From Struthidea cinerea (lineage: Eukaryota > Chordata > Aves > Passeriformes > Corcoracidae): 64,000 nt of DNA. Both the position numbers and the translations under genes were made by a program. Below are positions 46,151 to 58,087 of this stretch, in pieces; position 1 is the stretch's first letter, and every line of letters starts with the position of its first letter. The notes below the pieces were generated by a model that did not search any database, was not told where the DNA came from, and worked only from the letters and a program-made list of their open reading frames with translations. The stretch is taken from the NCBI GenBank assembly GCA_013397865.1, contig VZTI01000981.1, positions 469,605 through 533,604 of the forward strand, read 5' to 3'.

Positions 46151-49100
46151 GTTGCTGGTGGTGAGGGCGGCGCGAGTGCGGGTCGGATTGAGCTTGGTCC
46201 CACCTCAGGAGACACCGAGGGACATGGGGCAGAGTCACGGGGCAGAACTGGAGCAAAACCGCTTTGTAGATCACCCAGATTTTGGCATTTGGAGAGCGAA
46301 TGAAGCCCTGGGGGTGTTGTCTCCACCTGCCTCCATCGGGTTTCGGTGCCTCCCCAGTGGGATGAGCTGTGTGGGGCCAGCCCGGGTTTGCAGCCCCAGG
46401 TCCCTCCCCGGCCCCGCTCTCCAGGATCAACTCCAGCTCACAAACCTCAGGCTCGGCAGGGAGCACTTGCGCCATAAACTAATCAGGGAAGGGCTCAAAT
46501 CCCACAGACACCCTCCCCCTCATTAGGGACCCCTCAGGATCCCGAGGAGGTGCCTCATTAACAGGGGCCTCGGGATCGTGCTGCAGCCCAAGGGGGCAGG
46601 AATTCCTGGCACTCCTTTGTGTCCTGCTAATGAGTTAAACGGCAATTAGCCGGGCCAGAGCTGTGTCCATGCCCGGGGCTCTGGAGATGAATTTGCATTT
46701 GCCGTGGACATGAGGAATTTGGAAGGTCTGTGTGATGAGGAGCTTCTTCCCCTCCTCTTCACCTGCCCTGCTGCAGTGTTGATTTAGTGCTGCTCACCTC
46801 CATTTTTCCAAAATCCCCTTCCTGCCTCTCCTTTTGGATACGTCCTCTTCCACGTACACCACGTTGTCCTCAAGGGCCTCGGTGCTGCAGCCCTGAGTTT
46901 GAAAGGATTTGGGTGGAAACCAGAGTCAGGTCACGTTTTTCAGCAAAAAATGGAGTTTGTGCCCAGTGATGTCATTGTGGGATCTGGAGGTGCCAGGCAG
47001 AGATTCCTGATTCAGGAATCAGGCTTAGGCAGGTCCTCTAGGCCCAGCCTTCTGCCCAGGCTTGTCCTGCTGAGTACACTCGGGATCTCAGCAGCAGAGC
47101 AGAAAGCTCCAGCAGCATTCCTGGGATGCCGTCCAGGGAGGGATGTGCAGAAGGGCAGAGCCTCTGTGTTTGCCCAGGTTGTGTCAATGGGAAAAACACA
47201 ACAAATTCCTTAAAAACGTGGGATTGTGGAGGGGTAAAATGTGCAGCTGGAGCCCCTCCCAGGTGTGTGAGGAGGAGGGGCATGCAAATGCCTCAAAATG
47301 CCATTAAAACACCATTAAAATACCATTAGAATACCATTTAAATACCATTCGAACACCATTAAATTCCACTTAAATTCCATTTATTCCGCGCTGCTGGGGC
47401 TCACCCCAAAAGACCCTTTAACACTTCCACCCAGATGTTTGGGTGCTGAGGGGTCCCCACTCACTTGCTTTAAATGCCAAAACCCGCTCGCAGCTGCTTG
47501 AAAAAAATCAAGAGGGACATTTTGTAGCAGGGATAATAACGTTGAAGGAAGGAATCCCTGGTGGATTTCCCCAACCTTTGCTGCTTAATGAACCAACTGA
47601 TTGAGCCTGTGGGGTTGAAATAATCCTTCCAAGGACCTTGGAGCCGTCCCATTAAGTCAGGGGAAAGATTTTACAGCACGATTCTTGTTAATGAACCCGG
47701 ACTTTGTTGTCAGAGGAAGAATCGGGGCTTTCTCCGGCCTGACTTGAGGTGCAGGTGAAGAAATTTAATTTCTTGCCCTGCATTTTCAGCTGACACCTCA
47801 TCATCAGTAAAAGTTGTAATGTTTCTTTCTCTCTTTTCCTTATGAGCTGAGGGACAATGGAGAGGTTTGTAGGAGGAAAATCCCCCGAGCCCTGTTCAAT
47901 GCAAAGACAACTCCTCCTTCAGCTCAGGAAATCTCTCAGCTGCTGATTTTTTTTTTTTTAGGCTGGGGGAGGAAAAAAAAAATCACAGTGTGTTTATTGT
48001 ATTCTTAAACCCTTCCTTAAAATCTGCCTGTGGCCGCTTCCAGGGATGAAAAACGCAGCTGGATGGACCTTGGGAAGCGATTATCACCCTTGGTGTTGTC
48101 AGGGTGCTGTTGTCTGTAATTAATGCTGGGGAGGTGTTGAGGGATGGCTGCACAGAGGGGGTTTTGTTGTCATCGTCCTCATCCTGCTTTCCTTCCCACC
48201 TTTCCTCGGCTGCTCCCCGGCGTTTCCTCTGGCTGTGGTTCCGCCAGCCTTTCTCAAGAGGTCAGTCTTGGCTGGCTTTTGTGGGTTGGATCTCCCACCT
48301 TGCACTCGTGAGGTGCTCCAGCCTCCCGGGTGGGATTTATTTCCCCTCGGATACCAGAGCAGGGTCAGCCCCATCGTGGAGCAAATCTTCCCCGCATTTC
48401 CAGAGGAAGGATTTCCTATCTGGGTGCCCTTTAATGTTGCTGATCCTCTCCCAAATCCAAGGAAAGGGAATTCAGGGAATAACTTTGTGTGGAAGGAATG
48501 GACTCGTATCAGGGATCCCACAGATCTGAGTGGGGGCAAAGCTCTGATGGGATTTGTGTTCCCTGCAAGTTTAAAAGCTCTGGATCCACGTAAACCCTTG
48601 GAATACCTGCAGATCTACTTCACTCCTCACCAGGGATCCCTCTCAAGATACAAATTGGGATCTGAGTTGAAAATCCTTCCCTCGTGGCAGCCAAAGACAA
48701 AACTCCCCTTTCCTTAGGTGGGACCGGGATTCCCAGCCCTGCCAAAGGCTGTTGGACCTCCTTCTGCCTTGGAGCAGCCAGGGGACGAGGAAAGCTGCTC
48801 CAGAGTGACCCAGACAGGCTGTGGGTGAAGCCTGTTAGGAGAGAGCCCCTCGGGAGGAGGCAGCTTCATCCCTGTTCCCACCAAAGCTGTTTGGCTCCCA
48901 GTCGCCAAAGCAGTGCCAAGCCCCAGTGACCTTTCAGCCTCCTCACTGTGCTCCGAGGATTCACAGTGGAAAAAGCTCCTTCTTGGGAGGGAATCTTGCT
49001 CTTTCCTCCCAGGAGAGCCTCCAGCAGTGACTCAGCCCTTCAGCATCCCGGCTTCCCGGATCCCTCCGGTTTTTCGGCGGCTCCGAGGCTCGGGGAGAAT

Positions 49101-50599
49101 CCGTGTGCTCGCCTCGGAGCCGGGCTGATGTCACCTCCTGCTCTGGCTTCCCTCAGCTTTCCAGGCAGCCCAGAGTGCACAGCTTTGATCTCAGTCTCCA
49201 TCACCGCTCCTGGCTCAAGCCCCGACTGGCTTCTCCTGGAATGATGACATTTTAAAAAGGCTTTGGAATGACAGAGGTCCCGGAGTCCTGGAGGAGATGG
49301 AGGTGAAGCTCACTGGAAGCCAGGACCTGGCTTTCCAGAAGATCCAAGCCACTGCCTGCCGGTTTCAGGCAGAGCTGCAAACCACAGTCAGCATTTGGAA
49401 TGGGAATTTTTGTTTCCAGATAGTCTCTAAAAAGGACCCTGCAGGGCAAACCCTTGGAGAAGGAATTCTGGGATTCTGGGAAAAGTGGAAAAATAAGTAC
49501 ACCAAATTTGGGAAGGAGACAACTGCTCCTCAGTAAAAGAGGAGCTGGAAAATGAACTGGAGGATGGGTTCAAGCCCTGAATGGGAATCTGGGACAGCTT
49601 TCCAACACCTCCATCAGGTGCTGATTTTACTTGGGACGAATGGATTGCCAGGTGGCTGCCACAGACTGGATGGATCCCGTGGGGGCCCAGTGCACTGGGA
49701 ATCAGGGAGGTGTTGATTATCTCTGGTTGCTCCATCCCAGGAGGGTTTTTGGGCCCTTTGGGGTGGAAAGCTGCACCAGCAGAGCACGTGGGAGCAGAGC
49801 TGGGCTCTTCCTTCCCACCAAATCTCTCCTTGATTTGTGCTGTGCCTGCTCAGCCCCGAGGAATTCCAGAGCTGGAGGATGGAGTTGTCTGGGCCGTGCT
49901 GTTAATGAGGCCACCGTGTTGATCAAACCTCAGCCTGGAACATTATCCCAGGCAAATCCCTCTCTCCCTCTGCCCTGACTGAGTGGACAGACCAGAGAAA
50001 GTCCTCCAGGCTCATTTTTTGGGATTGGAACAGAGGTGGAGCAGGGCTGGTGCCAGAGATTGCACAACTCTGCCCGATTCAAACCAGCTCCAGACGAGCA
50101 GTGGATCCCTGGTGAGGGCTCGTTAGGGATGATGAATAATTAGGTGTGAAATTTTCAGGAATGGCAGCTCCAGGGTTGCAGAGGAGTGTGGGAATGAAGG
50201 GAGGAGTGGAGAGGAATCCCACCTAGCACCAGTTCGATCTGCAGGCTGTGTTTTCCATAGGAAACCGGCAGCGCTGGCATGAGGAAAACAGGTGACTTGG
50301 GAAAGGGTTGGATTTCCTTCTCTTCCCCTCCACCTTTTCCCCAGCGGGGCCGATCTGCCAGCTCAGCTCCGAGGAGAAGTGACACATCCAGCACTTCCAG
50401 CCAGGAACTCCAGCCCAAATCCCTGGGCTTTGCTAACAACTCCATATTGTGTCATATTCCGGGCCACCCGTGAACCTCGGAGAAGTCCGAAATGCCAGGA
50501 AGCCTCCCTGTCCAGCTCTTCCAGAGGGATCGGGAAGCAACAGAGGTGGTCACAAGCTGCAGCTTGTGATGGTCCCACCACTCCCAGCTGTTTGGCTTG
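46151..50599. other. unique sequence with possible regulatory islands
   Basis: No gene is recognised. Points of interest are an island at about 46620-46705 with TAATGAG, CAATTAG and an exact octamer ATTTGCAT (46691-46698), a CCATTAAAATA repeat at 47300-47380, and an AT-rich stretch at 47640-47830. The open frame 48235-48717 has no recognisable domain. Confidence 0.45.
47300..47380. repeat. (CCATTAAAATA)n imperfect repeat
   Basis: About seven imperfect units of 11-12 bp built around CCATTAAA or CCATTTAA. Confidence 0.88.
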
Positions 50600-50739
50600 T
50601 GGTGGAGTCTCCATCTCTGGGGATATTCCAGAACCGTCTGGACACAGCCCAGTGCTCCGGGGTGACCTGGCTCGCGCAGGGAGGTTGGACCAGATGAGCC
50701 ATTGTGGTCCTGTCCAAAGTGACCTATCCCGGGATTCCT
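50600..50739 (+). mobile_element. CR1 LINE 3' fragment, distinct subfamily
   Basis: Sense CR1 tail of the 'GGTGGAGTCTCCATCTCTGG' subfamily: 'ggtggagtctccatctctgg', 'ggatattccagaaccgtctgg', 'acacagcccagtgctccggg', 'gtgacctggctcgcgcagg', 'gaggttggaccagatgag' and a decayed end GGGATTCC. The central 'gatctccagaggtccc' block is altered, so this is an old copy. Confidence 0.9.
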
Positions 50740-53256
50740 TGACGTAGATAATGATGGTGAAGGTGTTTTCCAGGAAGGATGGGGGCAGGTTGATGCAGGA
50801 TTGTTTTTCCATGGCTTTTAGCTGCTCTCAGGGCTGGAAGGAGGGTGTGATCCACGCCGGCATCTCAGCAGATGCCTGGGAATTATCCCAACGATTCCCT
50901 CTACTCTAGATGTGATAAGAGATTTCAGACTGCTGCTTCCTAAATCAGCATCCAGGAAGGGATGCTGCTGCTCCCTGGGGCTTCTTCCATGGCTTCTGTC
51001 AGCCGCAAGTTGAAGGGAAAACCCAAAAATTCCTCTTCATTGGAAATGTCCCCAGTCTCCAAACTGTTTCTCCCGCCTGCACTCATCAGACAAATGCAGG
51101 GATCAAAGAGGTTTCACAGTTTGGTGGTGTTTTTTCAGTCTTGGGACTTTTTTCCCTAAAATTTATCAAGTCCCTAAAGCCAGTGCAATAGGGATTGCTG
51201 AGCGAGGGAATTTGTTTAGTGCAGCTCCTTGGACTCTTGTTTTACGTGGAAAATATGTTGATTTGGGCAGGTGCCAACCAGGAAATTCCAAAAAGCTGGA
51301 GATGGCCCCGTTACAAACAGTTAAACCAACCTCAGATGTCCCTTCGCTATTGGAATAGGGAGCACATGGTCCTGGAAATAATGAGATAATTAACAAATAC
51401 ACAGAAATTAAACCCTTTGGCTGTCTCTGGGAAACCCTGAATCCAACGGTTCCAGCTGAAATCTCCCAGTTGCCCCCATTTGCCTTGGAATGGGCGTTTT
51501 TCCAGCAGCCTGTCGAGATCCGAGGTTGGATTTTGCATCTCGTGTGTGTCACACTTGAATCCTGCGCTTTCCTCCTGAGGAAAAGCTGGATGAGAGGCGG
51601 AGGCAGAACAGGGATGCTGCTGCTCCGAGGCACAAGGGGTTGGCAGGAGCAGGGACGTGGTTGGGAAAAGTGGGAGTGCCCATCCGAGGAGAGCTGCACT
51701 TCCCTCTTCTCTTGTCTGACCCTGTCCTGTTCATTCCTGGAGCCTAAAAGCTCAGGGGAGAAGGAATTGAGGCAGGAAGATCTCGGGAAAACTCACAGCC
51801 CTCAAAGCAGGGAGCCTGGAGTTGGGTTTTCCATCTCTCCTTTGTTATCCCGCCAAACGCGATCCCATTTAAGGAGACTGCTGGGAGCTCTCCTGGGTTG
51901 AAAGGAAATCGGGTCACTTGTCCCTGTGCCAAAAGGTGGATCCAGGAGTCCCACTCTGGGCATCCAGCCATGGAAATACTGTCCCAGTTTTTCGTTCTGG
52001 TGCCAGGGCTTCCATTCCTGAGGCTGGGATCAACACATGGATCTGGACGTGTGTGTGTGTGTTTTCCTGTTAGAGGGAGGCGGAGGGAGAACAGTGTCCA
52101 AAGGAGGTGCCTTCAAAGTGATGAGGATTGGGAAAGGTCTTTTGCCACCTTCCATGGTGGTGGGAAGAATTGGAGATGTCAAGGATGCAGGATGTCCCCT
52201 CTCCCATAGCTTGACGCCGAGTTATCTGGGGTCTGGAGGGGATTCCTACAGCCGTCTGCACTTCAGGGATCTCCACCTTTGGAGCATCCATCTCTCTTGG
52301 GGCACGGATCAGGAGCATTCCCTGAGCCTGGGAGGGAGCAGTGAGCTGTGCACTTGAACATCTTCAGCCCTTTCCTCATGGGGCTCCAGCATCTCTGTTT
52401 GACCTCGAGCCTTTTGGGGAGTTTGGAGCCGTTTTTAGCTGCCAAGGGGAAGGGAGGGAGGGAGAAATTCCGGGAGGTTGGAGTGGCATCCCCGACACAA
52501 TGGGAACTTTTCTTAGCAATTTTCCACTGTGCTGCAAATGGCAAAGATCACGGATATATTTGCACGTCTCAGACTGTCCTGGGGAATTAACTTTCGCTGC
52601 GTTGGGGTAATAAATTTCACATCACAATAATTTCAGCGTTGGGAGGGAGATCTTTGTTCTTACCTGGTGTTCAACCTCAAAAATAAACCAGGTTTAAGGA
52701 GCTGGATCCCTTTGTGGGACCCAGAGGAGGTGGCAGGTGGGCAGTGCCTTTGCTCCGAGGTTGATTGCACTCCTCAGCCCGGTGGAACCACCTACATTCC
52801 CAGCTGGAGTGACAATAAGGATGTTTTTTGCTCTGGGATAAATCAGGATTGGACCAGATTTAGGCTTGGCTCTGCGGGAGGACGTGCAGCTCTTGGCAGC
52901 CTGAAAGCAATTAGCCCAAGAAAACAAGGCAGAACCAACTGGGACTCGTTGCAGCTTCCAGGGCTGTTGGATCAGGCTCTCCTTGACTCCAGGCCATGGC
53001 CCCGTTGGGGTTTTTCCCCCCCAGTTTGAGATTTCGCCCAGTGCTTGCTGCAGGGGGAGTTGTGTGGTCTGGATGGAGCTGCCGTGGGACCTGGAGCATC
53101 CCCAAAGCACTGGCTGAGGGCAGGATGGAGGTTCAGAGGGTTCTGCCTCTCCTTGTCTTCACGGGAGGGGGAGGTTGGCCGCTTCTCCCGGGGAAAAAGG
53201 GCTTTGTGAAGGTGTTCAAGCTCTAGGATGAGCTTCCTGGGGCTTGTAAACTGAAA
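50740..53256. other. non-coding unique sequence
   Basis: No gene is recognised. A short (GT)n run lies at about 52049-52061. Confidence 0.5.
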
Positions 53257-53507
53257 GAGAGGAGGTTTTAGATGGGATATTGGGAAGGAATTCCTGGCTG
53301 TGAGCTGGGGAGGCCCTGGCGCAGGAGGCCCTGGCACAGGGTGCCCAGAGAAGCTGTGGCTGCCCCTGGATCCCTGGAAGTGTCCCAGGCCAGGCTGGAC
53401 AGGGCTTGGAGCAGCCTGGGATGGTGGAAGGTGTCCCTGCCCATGGATGGGAGTTGGAACAAGATGATCTTTTAGATCTTTTCCAACCCAAACCATTCCA
53501 CGATTCC
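53257..53507 (+). mobile_element. CR1 LINE 3' fragment with small internal duplication
   Basis: Sense CR1 tail of about 250 bp. It begins 'gagaggaggttttagatggg' and continues 'atattgggaaggaattcctg', 'gcagctgtggctgcccc'-type sequence (here agaagctgtggctgcccctg), 'ggccaggctggacagggctt', 'ggtgtccctgcccatgg' and AAACCATTCCACGATTCC. The string 'aggccctggcgcagg' is repeated at once as 'aggccctggcacagg', a 15-bp tandem duplication not seen in the other copies. Confidence 0.95.
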
Positions 53508-55765
53508 ATCAATACAATCCAGGTGCTGTGTGAATAAGATACCTCTGCTCTGCTGGTCCCAAACCCCATCCCAGCTGATGCACAAGCCCAAGGGAAAAGG
53601 CACATTCCCGACAGCGGGAAGGTCGGAATGGCGTTCGGGCTGCAGAGCATCTGTTTGTCCGTTCTGCTCCCAGAAAAGTCCTTCGTGTTTGTTCCATCTG
53701 GACAGCAAATGTGCCCTCCTGGGGGAACTCAGGTTTGACCTCTGCTCCTCCTGTGGAAGAACAAATCGATGACAAACGTGGAACATTTGCTCTGGGAATC
53801 TCCTGTCAGCGCCACGGAGAGGTCGGGAGCTGGCTTGGCTCTCCTGCTCCTGTCACGGATTTATGGAGACGCGGCCGGAAATGCGCGGCCGGGAGTCCAT
53901 TCCTTGTGTTTGGCTGAGGCCGGGGAAGGCAGAGCCTCTCTTTGAAGCAGGGGAATTGGGGATGTTGTCATTTTAGATCCATGATTCTCGGTGTTCGTGG
54001 GAGCAGCGAGTCCCACCACGTGCCAGGACAATGGGCTCCTTCCTGGCGCCGTCGCCATCGGGATCTGCCGCGGGTCCGCGGGTTCACGGCTTGAGTTGCT
54101 GAGATGACGGGGATTGATCAAAGAGCGCAATTAATTACATTTATTAAATAATCGGGTGCTTTGTCCTCCTTTTGCCTTGCACCCACAGGGCTGATGCTGA
54201 GCTCTGCACAGACTCTTGCACAGGCAAGGCCTGAATGGATCCAGCTTTTTCTTTGGATTATGGATTTGGACCAGCCAGTTTCATTTTTTTTCGGTTGGTC
54301 CATGGTTCTCTTCCAGTTCCCGTTGGTTCTTCCAGACAGGCCTGGGGGGCTTTCCTTTTGTGCCAAAAAATGGAGCTTTGACAGCCGACCAAAACAACTC
54401 CATCCCTCCATCCCATGTCACTCCCGGAAAATTAAGGAATGTCTCTTCTTTTTTTGTGATTATTTGTGACATGACTTTGGTTTAGAACACAAAGCCTGCT
54501 CTGCATCCTGCCACTCCAACGCTGTCCCAGATTTTGGCAGCGGATCTGGTGGCAGATGGTCCCAAGCAGATGGGTTTAGTTAGGCCAGACTCAGTGGCAG
54601 ATCCCTGGGATGCCCAATCCCTGCCTCGTTCCCTCCTTTCTTCGGTCATCAATGAAGCCATTGAGGGAACCTTTAATAAATAAACAACCAGAAAGCATTT
54701 TTGGACAGGCAGTGGGATGGAAAATGACTCATAGGAAAACAGGGATAAAGTCCACTCTAGGATTAGGCATTCCATGTGTCGAGTTTCTGTTGGGGCTCCA
54801 GGAATGCTGTTGTTTTTCTCTCAGGATGATGCCAGCGTGGAGTGATGTCAGTGTGTGGAGTATTTGGTCAGGGGGAGCTGCTGGAGTCTGGTGGTTACTC
54901 ACAAATATAGGTCTTTCAGCATCTGGAAAATCCGTGACCAGCGCTTTTTGGGAGGCTCCAGGCAATTCCGGTGTTTCCAACCTGGCTGAATGCCATGGAA
55001 AGTGCTGGAGTCATGCTTTCTCTCCTCCTTCGTTTTTGTAGGACCTACTTTTTTCCCTCGGGATTGGGTGCAAGCAAACTGGGCAGGGTTCTTTGTGTTG
55101 GTTTAGTCCTACCAAAGGATGGATCCAGTCCTGGAGGAGCCAGTCCTGGCAGGAACGTGCGTGGTATTGACGGGAATGAAGAGGAAAATCCTTCAGGGAT
55201 GGAGGGAAAGCAGGAGAAATATCCTGCACAATTAAAGTTGGGGTCCCAGTGGGTGGTGGGCACCAAAAAGGCTTTGGGAGGAGAAACCTCCCAAATCCGT
55301 TAACCCTTGATCCTCCTGTGTGAATATTAATGGGAAAAGGGACATTTCTAGGGGCACTTGGGCTCGTTCCAGCAGCTCATCTGCAGAGTCAAGGAGGTTC
55401 CGGAGGGGGATGGTGCCTGGTTTCCCTTTCCTTGTATCCTGTGGTCCTTGTTTTCAATGCCGTAATCCCGAAACCCACTGCTGTATCCGATTTTTTAGGA
55501 GGTGCTTCCTTCCCGTTATTTATCTGAACTGATCGTTAGAAAGGGAGAAGAAAAAAACACGTTCAAAATTTTGTTTGCCAAAACTTCCTCCTGAAGTGCC
55601 CACCAGCCTGCCTGGAGCAGGGATTAATTAATGAGTAATTAATTAGCTTTAATTTTCCTACCACGGCAGTCTCTACCTGCTGCATAATTGACGTTAACAC
55701 CAGATTAATGCAAAATATAAATGTAAACCCCTAGAGTATTTGTAAATATTATAAATAAATTACTG
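53508..55765. other. unique sequence with CpG-dense patches and an AT-rich island
   Basis: No gene is recognised. About 53800-54100 contains two CpG-dense clusters, one with a direct repeat of gcggccgg (53875-53900) and one with ggcgccgtcgcc and ccgcgggtccgcggg (54045-54085). An E-box CACGTG lies between them. The last 150 bases (55618-55765) are AT-rich with TTAATTAA, TAATTAATTA and two FOX-type TGTAAAY sites. Confidence 0.45.
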
Positions 55766-55863
55766 GAGAATCCTGGAATGGTTTGGGCTGGAAGGGACCT
55801 TAAATCTCATCCCATCCCAACCCCTGCCATGGGAAGGGACAATTCCCACTATCCCAGGTTGCA
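55766..55863 (-). mobile_element. CR1 LINE 3' stub
   Basis: Antisense CR1 stub of about 98 bp: 'gagaatcctggaatggtttg', 'ggctggaagggaccttaaat', 'cccctgccatgggaaggg' and 'cactatcccaggttgcac'. It is truncated soon after the 'caggttgc' block and abuts the AT-rich island on its left. Confidence 0.92.
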
Positions 55864-57868
55864 CAGTTGGAGGGAAGAGCCACCAGCTGGGCTCATTTCC
55901 AGGGGCTCCCAGTGCTGGGATGAGCTGCTGCATTCCCGGGATGGGGCAGCATCCCGGTGGTGCAGGAATAACGTGGCCCAAGGACAGCATCAGCTGGGAA
56001 AAGCCCTTCTGGCCACATCCCATCATGGGAATGGCATGTGCCATTCCTTCCATCCAGTTATTCTTCATGGGCTCGTTGACCTGGAACTAAACTCTTGGAA
56101 AAGCCGGGATTCCAGCCTGTCCGACTCCGAGCAGGGAGCAATGAGGCTCCAGGGCAAGGGGCAGACGTGTGGGGGAAGCCAACTTGCCATTCCCATGGAT
56201 GTTTTTAGGGGATTAAGGAGGGAATGATCGCTCTCCAGGCCTGTCTCAAGGTTGAGGAATTACCTGGAGGGCCCTCTGGAATCCACTTTTGGATGACTGG
56301 AGATTTCTTCCTATCTGCAGTGACAGGAGGCGAGTCCAGCAGGCTGGAAACGGCCCCGGAGCTGTCAGAGGAATGATGGCTGCTCCCCGTGGCTCCATGG
56401 AAAGCCGATCCATGGCTGGCTGCACTGGGAGCTGGGAACAGCTCTGCCCCTTGCCATGGACAGACCTTCCACGGGGAGCCTGGGGACAGGGGACACCCAG
56501 CCTGTGCCTCAAACTGGGCTCCGGCTGCTCCACCACCTGGGTTTGGAGAGGAACGGAGGATGAGGGGGAATTAGTGAAAATTCCTGCCTTTCCTGAGGTT
56601 CGGTGTTGCCTGATCTCCAGGAAATGCCCCTATTTAGCACAGGGAAGATGGTGGGAAAGATGCTCCAGACCTGCATCCCTTCAGGATGTTGGAGTGGGAC
56701 AATCTGGATCTCCATCACTTAGGTCATCTCCATGGATCTGGAGGAACCACTCCTCCCAAGGGCCTGGCTGGGAACTGGGATGATGGGAAGTGTTTTGGGA
56801 AAGAACTGGAATGCGGGGGGCTCTGAGGAGCCCTAATTCCATCCACAGCATCATCCCAGACGTGCAGCTTGCTGGGAAACCCTTCCCAGCCCCGTTCCTG
56901 GAGGACAGGGATCAGTTCCACTGTCCCAGGGGATTTTTGCTCTGCCTTGCAGCTTTTTCTCCTCACATTCCTCAGGTGCTTTGCCTTGTTGCTGTTCCAT
57001 TGCTGATATCCCTGGATAAAGGGAAAAGTGAGAAAACAGAGGAGCAGCAACACAGATCTTTCTGTTTGCTAAAAAAATTGGCTTAATGGGTTTTTTTATT
57101 CATCCCAAAGGTGTCCAGGGGCAGGTGAGGGGCTGGGACTGGAGCAGGAGCCTGGATTAACACCGAGACCATCCTAGACAGCGCCGCTTCCCACCGGAGC
57201 GTGGATCCAGCTGAGGACGGTAAGGAAACAGCTCCTTATTTTTTCCTGGATTGGTGAATCAAGTAACACAGTGGAGAACATTTTCTGTGTTGTGGACTTT
57301 GCTTGTGAGGTTTTGGTTGCTGTCAGCCCCCCTGGCTGCTCCCTGTTTCCTGCATCCATAAGGAATGAGCCGTCCTTTCCCAATTTCTGGATCTGTTGAT
57401 TGTGTGTTCTTAGGATATGATGCCTTTTATAGGGTGAGCCCAAATTATCCCACAGGTTCCCAAACAATTCCTGTGTAGGAACCTGTGAAAGTGCTCGAAT
57501 CCAGCATTTAGGGAGCAGGGAATAATATCTCGGGTGGAATCTTGGCCGTTGGGGTTGGATGTGTGATGTTGTTTCCAGGTTTTCTGGGATGCTCCAGCAG
57601 AGAGCCGAGCTCAAGGTCCCGTGTGGGGAACACTCTCCATGTTTTCAGGGTGGAAGGATGTTTTTGCAGCCCAAAATCCGACCTAATTTTTCCTTGTGCT
57701 GGATAGTTCCCAATCCAGCATCCCAGGCTGCCTGGTTTCCAGATCCAGGATTTTATGGCACTTCTTTCCTGCAGGAAAAAGAAAATGGGGGCGAAACCAA
57801 ATAATTCTAAAAGTTGAATATCACTGAGCAGTCTCCGAGTAAGGAGCACGCCTCCAACAGCCTCAGGG
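55864..57868. other. non-coding unique sequence
   Basis: No gene is recognised. A segment near 56600-56690 resembles one near 59860-59940 and may be an unnamed interspersed repeat. A plausible splice acceptor (atttcttcctatctgcag, ending about 56320) is followed by an open frame with no recognisable domain. Confidence 0.45.
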
Positions 57869-58087
57869 TGTGCCAGGGGAGGTTTGGGTTGGATTTTAGG
57901 GAAAATCTCTGCGTGGAAAAGGTTGTCCAACCCTGGTGGTGGTGGAATCCCCATCCCTGCAGGGATTTCAAAGCCGCGTGGATGTGGCACCTGGGGACAA
58001 GGTCAGCGGTGGCCTTGGCAGCACTGAGGGAATGATGGGTTGGACTCGATCTCAGAGGGCTGTTCCAATTTAAGTGATTCCATGACT
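57869..58087 (+). mobile_element. CR1 LINE 3' fragment, distinct subfamily
   Basis: Sense CR1 tail: 'tgccaggggaggtttgggtt', 'ggattttagggaaaatctct', 'ggtggtggaatccccatccc', 'tgcagggatttcaaa', 'gcgtggatgtggcacctggg', 'gaatgatgggttggactcga', 'tctcagagggctgttccaa' and a terminus GTGATTCCATGA. This is the 'gtggatgtggcac...ggttggac' type, a third 3' subfamily in the window. Confidence 0.92.

Noticed and set aside
45703..46526. Long frames with PIPNPT, HPFPIP, GLGMGV or DWEWVW repeats on both strands
   Set aside because: These are translations of the 18-bp minisatellite. Being open in several frames on both strands shows that they are repeat by-products.
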